Source: Flavipsychrobacter sp. (GTDB taxonomy: Bacteria; Bacteroidota; Bacteroidia; Chitinophagales; Chitinophagaceae). Taken from it: a stretch of DNA of 64,000 nt. Location: contig JAWKLD010000001.1 of the NCBI GenBank assembly GCA_041392855.1, forward strand, positions 1,722,001-1,786,000, in the 5' to 3' direction. The notes below the pieces were generated by a model, which worked only from the letters and a program-made list of their open reading frames with translations, did not search any database and was not told where the DNA came from. Both the position numbers and the translations under genes were made by a program. Positions 17,817-25,977 of the stretch are shown here, piece after piece (the stretch's first letter is position 1; each line of letters opens with the position of its first letter).

Positions 17817-19547
17817 TTAATTCAAACCCAACTCAAAACTGAGCATACTGGTATTCATATCGTCTAGTATTTCATTCACAGCAGCTTCAATGTCTTTATC
17901 TGTAGCTTGGGTAAACCATACTTCGCCTTGCTCTCGTATCAGTGTATCTAGGGCGATGGGCAGCTTACGGCTATAGCGTATATCTTCATCGCTCACAGCA
18001 TCTGCTTCGCGTAGTGCCAGTACTTCTTGAGTGTTCAGTAGGCAGAGCTCATCCAGCCTTGTTATTAGTTCTGCTTTGCGCTTCATCACTACATCGCCAC
18101 TGTATTGCTTATCTATATAGTCTAGCGCCATACGCTGGCGGATAAAGGCAGGCATATTGGCCTTAGCCCCTTCGTTGTATTCTGCTAATAGATCGGCACT
18201 GGTCTTTATCTGAAATTGTGTTGGCTTAATAATTCTAAAACTTTGCTCACCCAATGCATTGTTGTTTCTATAGGCCAATATGTCACGTAGAGTATCAGTT
18301 ATTATCTTATCAAACAGATCGTTGCTAATAGCACTAATGAGTTTGTACAAACGCTCTTGGTCTATAGCTTTGGCTACGCCACTCTGTGCTGCATCGGTAC
18401 GTTGCAAGTGTAGTGCTTCTGTTATCAAAGACATTATTTGCCTACACACATCACGGTGGTGGGTATTGATACTCACATCAGGATTGATGACCTGTATCGG
18501 TGCGCCGTCCTTCATCTGGTCGTGTGGCACTATTATTCTTTGTCCCGGGTTGCGGCTTATTTGGCCGCTTCCGCTACAGCTATGGCAGTCGGTCAGCTCT
18601 ATACCACTGGGGCAGCTATCGCAGTCTTGTTGCACCTGTCCGCGTCCATCGCAATCGGGGCAGTTGGTACTTGCCTCTACTATATATGGGTGCGATGCTT
18701 CTTTGTCTACCATCTGCGCTGCCGAATAGGCGCTTACAAAATCATCTGCTGCCGCCTTAGCCTTACTGAAGTAGCTATCGTAGTAGCCTTGTGTATTCCA
18801 TTCACCGCCAGCAATGGTAATAGGCAATCTACCCAGCATATGTGCATAGTAGCCTTCAGCATCTTCTTTGGCGAGGTAGTATTTCTTTTCATTGGCCTTG
18901 TAGCTAAAGCGCCATATGGTCTCTTTATCTACCCAATAAGCAAAGCCATCGTGCAAAAACACAAGATCATCAGCAGTGAACCATAACATATCTTTGGTGT
19001 TCACAAACCAAATATCAACTTCTACTTTATCACTTATTTGCTCATAGAAAGGCTTTGCAGGCATACGCAAGAAAACACCATTAGGGTCTTCTATCATATT
19101 CTTAAAGCCAACATTGGCCATATAGGTCACTATGTTGTAGCCCGAAAAATTGTTCTGCCAGACATACTGTTGCTCTTCACGGTCGGCCAGCTCCAGCGTA
19201 TAGTTCGAGTCTTGAAATATAGCTCCTGTTACCACACCTGTTATCTGCCCAAAGGGTGCTTTGGTAAGTGGACGATACTGACTAAAACGCCAATTGCGCG
19301 TAGCCTCGCTCTCACGCGGGTGGCGGCTCATCAGATAGTTATCAAACAAGTATTGATACTCCTCTCCATGATAGTTGGCAGGGTATACCATACGCCCTGT
19401 GCTAAGGTCTCTAAAGCGCGGTGCTGCACCTGTAGTGTGTAGGCTTATGCCATAGTACACATTGCGCCAACGTTGCAGGCGCTCGGTCATTTGCTGTGGC
19501 AGCTTAGTAGTTTTGTTGAGTATTGCTAGAACTTCTTTCAATTGCAT
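17817..19547 (-). CDS. Putative portal protein with zinc-finger-like insertion (576 aa)
   Basis: Length, helix content and the C-terminal half (residues 345-500, DVCRQIMSLITEALHLQRTD..., with QSGVAKAIDQERL and DIEAAVNEIL) fit tailed-phage portal proteins, the dodecameric DNA-entry ring at one head vertex. Residues 296-324 carry three CxxC pairs (C296/C299, C309/C312, C321/C324) in DnaJ-style phrases (CPDCDGRGQ, CHSCSGSGQI), which look like a zinc-binding insertion. The gene is the last of the tail/portal block and lies far from the capsid gene, unlike ordinary phages. The portal call rests on family feel and context. The zinc-finger pattern is directly visible. Confidence 0.65.
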   Translation of the reverse strand: MQLKEVLAILNKTTKLPQQMTERLQRWRNVYYGISLHTTGAAPRFRDLSTGRMVYPANYHGEEYQYLFDNYLMSRHPRESEATRNWRFSQYRPLTKAPFGQITGVVTGAIFQDSNYTLELADREEQQYVWQNNFSGYNIVTYMANVGFKNMIEDPNGVFLRMPAKPFYEQISDKVEVDIWFVNTKDMLWFTADDLVFLHDGFAYWVDKETIWRFSYKANEKKYYLAKEDAEGYYAHMLGRLPITIAGGEWNTQGYYDSYFSKAKAAADDFVSAYSAAQMVDKEASHPYIVEASTNCPDCDGRGQVQQDCDSCPSGIELTDCHSCSGSGQISRNPGQRIIVPHDQMKDGAPIQVINPDVSINTHHRDVCRQIMSLITEALHLQRTDAAQSGVAKAIDQERLYKLISAISNDLFDKIITDTLRDILAYRNNNALGEQSFRIIKPTQFQIKTSADLLAEYNEGAKANMPAFIRQRMALDYIDKQYSGDVVMKRKAELITRLDELCLLNTQEVLALREADAVSDEDIRYSRKLPIALDTLIREQGEVWFTQATDKDIEAAVNEILDDMNTSMLSFELGLN

Positions 19548-19714
19548 AGTGATAGAAAATTTATAGTTAGGCCAGCAGTAGGCAGCTTTGTCCCTCTCAC
19601 CTTAGGACTGCTCACTCCTCTCTATAGCACCTACGTGCGTGCCGCCGATCTGCCGACCATAACTTTTACTTTATTGTATGTTGTGCTTTTTATTTATTGC
19701 TTCAGCTACTTGTA

Positions 19715-20365
19715 TTAGATAATACCTGCGCAATCGCTTAGGTAGAAGATATCATCGTTAGTAGTCAACTCTGGAATATTAAAATCAAGCGGATCTCCCT
19801 TGAATTCTAACTGTCCTTTTTTGATCTCTAATATGTAAGAACTACCACCACTACCCTGACGCTCGTAAGAAAGGAATACATCAAGGCTAGCTTCCATTGG
19901 TTTACCACTTTCGTCTTTAGGCACTACTACCGTACCATCGCAAAACACGAACATGTAGCGCATCATCGCACGCTTGGTTTTCTTGTCTTTCCAAAAATCG
20001 TAGTCGAAGAAAAGGTTTGCAGGTGTTACAGGGTCTGCTATTGCCGGTGTCTCTATCGCTATTCTATCTTGGAAGGTGATAACGCGACTGGTAACAATAC
20101 GCTCGCTCGGGCGACAGTCTGCTATTTGTAATTCTTCAAACGAAGGGTCTTGCACCTCTATATTAGCCAAAGGGCTGCTGAAGGTTAAACTATTAGCCGT
20201 TACCAAAGGTAGAAGGTCTGCACAGGTAAACGGAGTTGGTAATGCAACATCGCAAGGGAAAAACCCTATACGGTCTATACTTCTTTTGCGCACTTTCAGG
20301 TCACAGCCACCCGGCGCATTGGGGGTAAGTGTGATGCTAGCGCAATCTGCTGGACAAAATGCCAT
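19715..20365 (-). CDS. Candidate tail tube or tail-terminator protein (216 aa)
   Basis: A 216-residue protein without a signal peptide, rich in predicted beta strands and Cys (CPADC at residues 4-8, and CDLK, CDV, CADL, DCRP, CDG, DCAG). The middle segment (YDFWKDKKTKRAMMRYMFVFCDGTVVVPKDESG) and the SSYILEIKKGQLEFKGDPLDF stretch would fit a beta-barrel subunit. In siphovirus-like clusters a protein of this size and composition near the portal and tail genes is often the tail tube, but this cannot be shown from sequence alone. It is separated from the portal gene by 167 bp and from the FN3 gene by 143 bp. Confidence 0.5.
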   Translation of the reverse strand: MAFCPADCASITLTPNAPGGCDLKVRKRSIDRIGFFPCDVALPTPFTCADLLPLVTANSLTFSSPLANIEVQDPSFEELQIADCRPSERIVTSRVITFQDRIAIETPAIADPVTPANLFFDYDFWKDKKTKRAMMRYMFVFCDGTVVVPKDESGKPMEASLDVFLSYERQGSGGSSYILEIKKGQLEFKGDPLDFNIPELTTNDDIFYLSDCAGII

Positions 20366-20387
20366 TGTATCTAAGTTTTAAATTATT

Positions 20388-20409
20388 GACCATTTGCCCC
20401 TTAATGGTC
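20388..20409. other. Inverted repeat in the leader of the 216-residue gene
   Basis: GACCATT (20388-20394) and AATGGTC (20403-20409) form a 7-bp hairpin just upstream of the ATG at 20365. It could act on translation or processing of the tail transcript. No T-run follows on the minus strand. Confidence 0.35.
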
Positions 20410-20508
20410 TGTTATGATTTTCATGATAAGGTAGTAGGGCCACTACACTTCTACACATTTTGAATAGCTGTGCAACTATGAAATAAAAGGCAGGAATATT
20501 TTTTTTCC

Positions 20509-21384
20509 TTATGGTAATTGGTTAAAGCATTTATTCCGGTAAAAGGTCAGGTATATTCTAGAGTGCGTCCCCTTACATATATCAGTCACAAAAAGTGCAT
20601 ACTCCATCTCTTCCTGCCCTGATGCCATGGTGGGATTCAACTTGAGCTTCACCATAGTAGAGGTTGGCGATATGGATTTGTACCCTTTCCACCTATCAGG
20701 ATTTAGCCCTGCTTGCCCCCATTGCGATATATCTAAATGCAGGCTAGTGGTTGGCGGGTTGGACTGCGTAAATGTGATGACCATGTAGTAGCTACACACA
20801 CCATTAGCATCCTGCTCTTCTACTATATCCGCATTAAGGTTGGTCATAGAAGTACATGGTGGTGCTGATATTTTTAGTATATCATTCACATGGCACTGTT
20901 TGCTTCTACCGTTACACATCAAAGCGTTGATGCGAAACACGCCACCATCATTAGCAGTTGGTATTTTTATAATGCCTGATGTTGGCAATGCCGCATAGGG
21001 AATTTTACTGGCCGCACCATTGACGGGTAGCCACTCAATTTCCCATCCGCAATTAGGATCGGAAAAGCCCTGCGGTAATGTGTAGGTCACTTCTATATGA
21101 TACAGGCCTGCTACTTCTACCAACTGTGAGTTGAAACTAATGCATTGATAATCGGTAACTATCGTATAGGTCCTATATACTGCGGTACATTCTACACCAT
21201 CTGCATTTACAAGTATAAACTCTAGTTGATAGTCGCCCTCGCTTAGCCCTGTTATGGTAAAGCTGATGTTTGACCTGTTGGTATAAGCACTCCAAGCACC
21301 TCCTGGTAGTTGCCTATATCTTACTTTAAAATACTGACCTGTAGTAAGGGTAGGCGCTGGTATTTGTACGGTTAAATCTGCCAT
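20509..21384 (-). CDS. FN3-like tail protein (291 aa)
   Basis: A 291-residue soluble beta-rich protein. The N-terminal 85 residues read like a fibronectin type III domain (YFKVRYRQLPGGAWSAYTN...ITGLSEGDYQLEFILVN). At least one more beta sandwich follows (ISFNSQLVEVAGLYHIEVTYTLP...) and a Cys-containing C-terminal domain. FN3 domains are common decorations on tail and baseplate proteins. It follows the 171-residue FN3 gene by 5 bp, so the two are part of one tail operon. Its exact place in the particle is unknown. Confidence 0.6.
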   Translation of the reverse strand: MADLTVQIPAPTLTTGQYFKVRYRQLPGGAWSAYTNRSNISFTITGLSEGDYQLEFILVNADGVECTAVYRTYTIVTDYQCISFNSQLVEVAGLYHIEVTYTLPQGFSDPNCGWEIEWLPVNGAASKIPYAALPTSGIIKIPTANDGGVFRINALMCNGRSKQCHVNDILKISAPPCTSMTNLNADIVEEQDANGVCSYYMVITFTQSNPPTTSLHLDISQWGQAGLNPDRWKGYKSISPTSTMVKLKLNPTMASGQEEMEYALFVTDICKGTHSRIYLTFYRNKCFNQLP

Positions 21385-21389
21385 AATAT

Positions 21390-21905
21390 CTAGCTTGCTG
21401 TTGGTGTTGCATTGGTTGTTGCATAAGCGCCATCGGCATGGTTGGTAGCCGTTGCTTTTACGCGGTAGTAATAAATAGTTCCATTAGTTAGCTCTACATC
21501 TGTATAGTTGGTAGTAGTACCTGTATATACTGAGGTCAGGTTGGTTGCAAAAGTGTCATCATCTGCACGCTCTAGCGTATAGCTACCTGCACCCGTTACG
21601 GCATCCCAGTCCAGTGCCACCTCACTATCCGCTGGTGTGGCTATAAAGTTGGCAGGAGCAGCCAGTATAGTAGTATTCACGGTTAGCTCCAATGGTGCAC
21701 TATCAATGCCATCGCAGCAGTGCCTTGTTACCCTAAAGAGATATTCAATATCATCTTCCAGGTTGGTAATTTCGAAAGGAGGCTCGCTATAAGCATTGGT
21801 CACCCAGCTTATATCTCCTGTGCGCTTGTAGGCTACAGTATAGCTTAAGGCACAGATGCCCACATCTTCGTGGTCGGTAATAGGTATGGTTATTTTTCTT
21901 GCCAT
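21390..21905 (-). CDS. Two-domain fibronectin type III protein
   Basis: A 171-residue protein of two FN3 domains in tandem. The first (about residues 1-80) contains LSYTVAYKRTGDISWV and TNLEDDIEYLFRVTRHC. The second (about 82-171) contains the textbook FN3 phrases PANFIATPADSEVALDWD, SYTLERADD and NGTIYYYRVKATA. No signal peptide is present, so it is a cytoplasm-assembled component. The genes on either side are 7 bp and 5 bp away. A surface-adhesion role on the tail is inferred from what FN3 domains do in other phages. Confidence 0.75.
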   Translation of the reverse strand: MARKITIPITDHEDVGICALSYTVAYKRTGDISWVTNAYSEPPFEITNLEDDIEYLFRVTRHCCDGIDSAPLELTVNTTILAAPANFIATPADSEVALDWDAVTGAGSYTLERADDDTFATNLTSVYTGTTTNYTDVELTNGTIYYYRVKATATNHADGAYATTNATPTAS

Positions 21906-21912
21906 GGTTTGG

Positions 21913-23697
21913 TTATATATTATAAGTTAGATTACTAAGCGTAAGCGTTGATTCTGTGAGTGTGCCTGTTGTCAATGCACAAGTGTACCTGATCTTGCCA
22001 TCACTATCTATTGTTATCTGCGCACCATCACTAAGACTTGTATTATTATTCTGATGCAGCACGGCAAAACCATCAGGTCTTCCTTGCAAACTCATGATGC
22101 CTATCAACTCATCAGATACAAACAGATCTTCATCCAATATATCTTCATGCTGGGTGAGCACCGTGTTTTCTATGTCTATGCTAAAGGTTACTTTACCCTC
22201 ATACAAACTAGCCGAGGTTGTGGCATCATCTATCACCCAGTTTCCTGTTGCTGTTATTGTCAATGCCGTAGCAACATGATCTGTCACTAATATCGCTCCT
22301 ACCACTGGCGTTATACATATTGCTTCTTCAATACCCCATACACCCAAAACAGGTAGTGTGCATACAGGCTGTTCTTGTAATTTCAACAGTTCAATATCCG
22401 TTACCTGGCGGGCATAAATTTTATTCTTAGCAACAGGCTCGTCAAAGTATATGGCAGAGGGCAGATATCCCATGCCACTCATGCTCACCACTGTATGTAG
22501 CGAACTATCTATAGAAGAGATGTCTACTTCCTGTGCATCAGTCACATCGCTTCTGGTACGCAGATAATCTTTTAAGCCCTCCACATCATGTGCAATAAGC
22601 TGTTTGGTCTCTGAAAAGAATGCACCATTCTGGTAAGTACCCGGTATGGCAAACATCACATTGCTTCCATCAAAATTCAAAGTATCTGTTTCACAATCCA
22701 GCCCGCAGCCAAACACCTGACGCTGTGTACATTCTTGCATTTGTGCTTCCAGCTTAAATAGCTCTACACATTTATTGACTTGCTTAAATGCCCCTTCACC
22801 TGCAAACTCATACCTACGAGTTCTTTCATTATCGTCTACATAAATATGATTGGCATGCAGTTGATGCTCGATCTCGTACATCTTCCAAGCGGGGAAAAAC
22901 TCAAAGCCTTCCAATAGAAACTGAGGAGTGCTTTCTACACGCTGCAGTCTGCAGTTATAGCTCATTTCTTTCTCAATATTTCTAGGCTTGCGTACCAGTC
23001 TACCTTTAAACGTACTTACCCTTACATAAGTAAAGCTTGCTGCTCCACCACCCAGCACCACATCGGGTTTACCATAATAGTCACCCGTAAAATTATCGGC
23101 ACAGTCAAACTTGGAGATGAGCCTTATCACAGGCTCACCACAGGCATTTTCTATTTTAGGTGCCGATGGTGCACCCGTCGCCACACCTGTATCTACAGCT
23201 ACACCATCAGGATCTCCACCTGTAAATATGGGGCTATTCACATCTCCAGTGCTTACAACGTTGGGCTGAAAACCAGTTTGTGTGATACTGATATTCTTTG
23301 CCACATCACAGCAATTGCTCTGGCAATAGCGCTCTGTATACTTGTCAAAAACTGTGTGTGTTTGTCCTCCTATCTGTGTTGTAACTACTGCTCTAAGTAT
23401 ATAGCAAGCATGCTCGCACATTGAGGGGGCAAAGGTTTTCATTCTGGCATTAAAGAAATGTAAACCCGTTGCCGATACTTTACCAAAATAATGATCGAAA
23501 TAAGTAGTCGCATCTTCATACTGCGTCAACCCATCGGGGCTATACACATATACTTTCAAGGTATAGCTACTGCCACCACTTGCAACAGAGGCATGCAGCA
23601 TCAGGTCTGAAGGGAAGGCTACTTCTTCGCAATAACATGGCACACCTTTGGGTTGGTGATAATATTGCAGGTCTTGTATACTGTCTAACCAGGTCAT
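21913..23697 (-). CDS. Cys-rich tail/baseplate protein (594 aa)
   Basis: A 594-residue soluble protein with 17 cysteines, several of them adjacent or paired (PCYCEE, QSNCCD, CGLDC). A basic/aromatic central region (residues 225-310, RLVRKPRNIEKEMSYNC..., WKMYEIEHQLHANHIYVDD) is flanked by beta-rich domains. The last 120 residues look like a carbohydrate-binding or Ig-like beta domain. It sits between the 747-residue tail protein and the FN3 genes, so a baseplate or tail-tip component is likely. No named family was recognised. Confidence 0.6.
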   Translation of the reverse strand: MTWLDSIQDLQYYHQPKGVPCYCEEVAFPSDLMLHASVASGGSSYTLKVYVYSPDGLTQYEDATTYFDHYFGKVSATGLHFFNARMKTFAPSMCEHACYILRAVVTTQIGGQTHTVFDKYTERYCQSNCCDVAKNISITQTGFQPNVVSTGDVNSPIFTGGDPDGVAVDTGVATGAPSAPKIENACGEPVIRLISKFDCADNFTGDYYGKPDVVLGGGAASFTYVRVSTFKGRLVRKPRNIEKEMSYNCRLQRVESTPQFLLEGFEFFPAWKMYEIEHQLHANHIYVDDNERTRRYEFAGEGAFKQVNKCVELFKLEAQMQECTQRQVFGCGLDCETDTLNFDGSNVMFAIPGTYQNGAFFSETKQLIAHDVEGLKDYLRTRSDVTDAQEVDISSIDSSLHTVVSMSGMGYLPSAIYFDEPVAKNKIYARQVTDIELLKLQEQPVCTLPVLGVWGIEEAICITPVVGAILVTDHVATALTITATGNWVIDDATTSASLYEGKVTFSIDIENTVLTQHEDILDEDLFVSDELIGIMSLQGRPDGFAVLHQNNNTSLSDGAQITIDSDGKIRYTCALTTGTLTESTLTLSNLTYNI

Positions 23698-23728
23698 AGG
23701 TATTTTTTAGTCAATTTTTTATAATGGT

Positions 23729-25972
23729 TTATACATCTCCTTTTAGTACTATATGCTGCCCTAGTGTATCAGTCGGGTCATAGCTTACTTCTATCTCTTT
23801 TATCCTACCATCGCCGTAGTACTGTGTCGGTAGTCTCACCTTTTCGCCCAGCACTATATTGGCGGCATCTTCTAATACATTCAGTCTTTCTTTACCATTG
23901 CTGTCTTTTTCTTTTAGGTCATCACAGCAGAGTTCTATCTTCGCTGTCCACCTCATATTGATCACAGGATTTTTCTCAGGATCATCTATCCAGTGAAACC
24001 AGTCCCACATACTATCCCAGTATCCCGGCGCGAAAAACATATTGTAGTTCACCAACATGGCGGGCTGTTTTATTTCTCTTGCACCAAAGAAGTCGGTCAG
24101 TAAATAATAACCATCTTGATTGGGAGGCAGGGTCAATCCACTACCGCGCACAAAGGTTTCGTCGTGATAATTATCTATCCATTTCTTTTCTTCCTTATTG
24201 TACTTCTTATTGATAAGCGGAGGATTGATATTGCCCGCCAATGACCTTGTAGAATACTGTCTGATACATTTAGCGTTATTATAGCTCTGCCCATCCCAGA
24301 GTAATATCTTGGGTAGCGTTGTATTATCATCGCTTAGCAGAAGTCCATAGTCAGCATACTCCTTAATGAAATCGCCTACATAGTCGAACATCAAACCCGC
24401 GAAGAATGGTGTTAGGAAAGAACCATTGACCACCACCTGAAATGCATCATAGAGATAATCTTCATCTGCCCCATCGAGTCTGAATTTGGCAGCACCAAAC
24501 TGTGCTGTCTTATCTCTCACACCTTCAAAATTGGGGTTGTCATCTGCATTCCCATGCTCTACATAGTCATTCGTATACCTGCCTGCATTAGCTCCTGATC
24601 TATCGGCAGCATCTTCTGAATATAGCCCCTTGGTATAGGCTGGGTATTTTAGTTCGTTCCACTCGTAGCAGATACCTTCTAGCAACTTAAATCGATCACT
24701 GGAGCCTTTAGAGAAATCGTAGATATATTCATCTTTTTCAAACCAGTCCTTTCTTTGAAAATAGAGCTTGCCATCCTTCAATCGCCAATCTGCATTGTAT
24801 ATGGTCTTCAGCTCATCGAGAAACATATCCAATGTTATTAGCGGACTATTATCGTACAGGAAGTAATCCGTATTATTAGGTATACCTCTTAATGCATTTA
24901 AACTCTTGTACCGACGTATTCCTTTTTCTGTTTGTGCAAAAAGATAGCAGGCATTATAATGTGGATTATAATCCAGCTTCACCTTACCTCTTGAAGAGGT
25001 TTCTATCGTCATTTGCTTATCGAAAAATATAGGTGCGGTCTCTGCATTAACAGTCACCCCACACTTAAGGCACACATTTTCTATATAGTCTCTTATAAGA
25101 GGAGCGGGATGTTCTCTACCACAGCCGGCACTCTCCACAAAATATGCCCCCATTGCTTCTCTCATCTTCTTAAAATTGAAGTATGGTATCGTCTCCCAAT
25201 CCACTTTATCCACCCTACCACCAAATAGTTTTCTGATAGTTTGTATAATACCAATGATGGTATTGATGATACCAAAGACAATATTCATGGCTAGCATCAA
25301 GGGCATCATAAACAATAAGGTGGGCACCATAATAACGCCAGCCATCCACCACACCATTACTAAAGTGCCATTGGGCCTCTGCTCGTTACAATAACTAAAA
25401 CGGGGATGTTTCTTATTATCATCGGGCTGCTTTTGAAACCACCCTTTGTGGTTGTCATTGATCAAGGTTCTTTTGATGCAGTTAAACTGCTCTTCCTGTT
25501 GCTTCAAGGTGACATCGAAAGTGCAAACTGCATCCTCGCACCAAGTCACATCAGCTGATTTGATGACATACTCCAAATAGTTTCCGCAGCCCACATGCCA
25601 CAACTTTACAGCAATGCTATTAAGCGGTGCACTCACATCGTCTACCAGCCATTGTTTTAATAACCTGTAGGCTTCCCCTTCAAAGGTTAAAGTACCACTG
25701 GCACTTTTTTTCGATTGCGATGCACCTGGTGCTACTACACCGCTGCTATCCCGCTCGCTGGTCCAGGTAAGTTTTAGTTTGAACAAATCACTCACATCAT
25801 TGGTCACATCTTCCCAGTCGCCATAGTTAGGAAACTTCCTATCATTAGGAAAAGGGTCTCTAGCCGTTATCTCTATCAGGGTCAATGTTTGTGGCGTGCT
25901 TCCACTATAAAATGCGGGCTGTAAGTTTTTGCTGAGTACAGTAGCCTGTTGTATATATAGTTTCAATTCCAT
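23729..25972 (-). CDS. Large distal-tail protein with internal hydrophobic segment (747 aa)
   Basis: A 747-residue protein directly downstream of the tape measure (5-bp gap), the classical position of distal tail and tail-associated proteins. Residues 1-160 look like a distal-tail-type beta domain (WTSERDSSGVVAPGASQSKK...SGTLTFEGEAYRLLKQW...DVTLKQQEEQFNCIKR). Residues about 204-247 are strongly hydrophobic and long enough for two membrane passes (VMVWWMAGVIMVPTLLFMMP, then LMLAMNIVFGIINTIIGIIQ). The C-terminal part is mixed and ends EIEVSYDPTDTLGQHIVL. The hydrophobic block inside a tail protein suggests membrane insertion during DNA delivery. This is an inference. Confidence 0.65.
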   Translation of the reverse strand: MELKLYIQQATVLSKNLQPAFYSGSTPQTLTLIEITARDPFPNDRKFPNYGDWEDVTNDVSDLFKLKLTWTSERDSSGVVAPGASQSKKSASGTLTFEGEAYRLLKQWLVDDVSAPLNSIAVKLWHVGCGNYLEYVIKSADVTWCEDAVCTFDVTLKQQEEQFNCIKRTLINDNHKGWFQKQPDDNKKHPRFSYCNEQRPNGTLVMVWWMAGVIMVPTLLFMMPLMLAMNIVFGIINTIIGIIQTIRKLFGGRVDKVDWETIPYFNFKKMREAMGAYFVESAGCGREHPAPLIRDYIENVCLKCGVTVNAETAPIFFDKQMTIETSSRGKVKLDYNPHYNACYLFAQTEKGIRRYKSLNALRGIPNNTDYFLYDNSPLITLDMFLDELKTIYNADWRLKDGKLYFQRKDWFEKDEYIYDFSKGSSDRFKLLEGICYEWNELKYPAYTKGLYSEDAADRSGANAGRYTNDYVEHGNADDNPNFEGVRDKTAQFGAAKFRLDGADEDYLYDAFQVVVNGSFLTPFFAGLMFDYVGDFIKEYADYGLLLSDDNTTLPKILLWDGQSYNNAKCIRQYSTRSLAGNINPPLINKKYNKEEKKWIDNYHDETFVRGSGLTLPPNQDGYYLLTDFFGAREIKQPAMLVNYNMFFAPGYWDSMWDWFHWIDDPEKNPVINMRWTAKIELCCDDLKEKDSNGKERLNVLEDAANIVLGEKVRLPTQYYGDGRIKEIEVSYDPTDTLGQHIVLKGDV

Positions 25973-25977
25973 GGTGT

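Noticed and set aside
18280..18986. Overlapping plus-strand frames inside the portal gene
   Set aside because: Antisense to a long intact gene with better composition; typical shadow frames.
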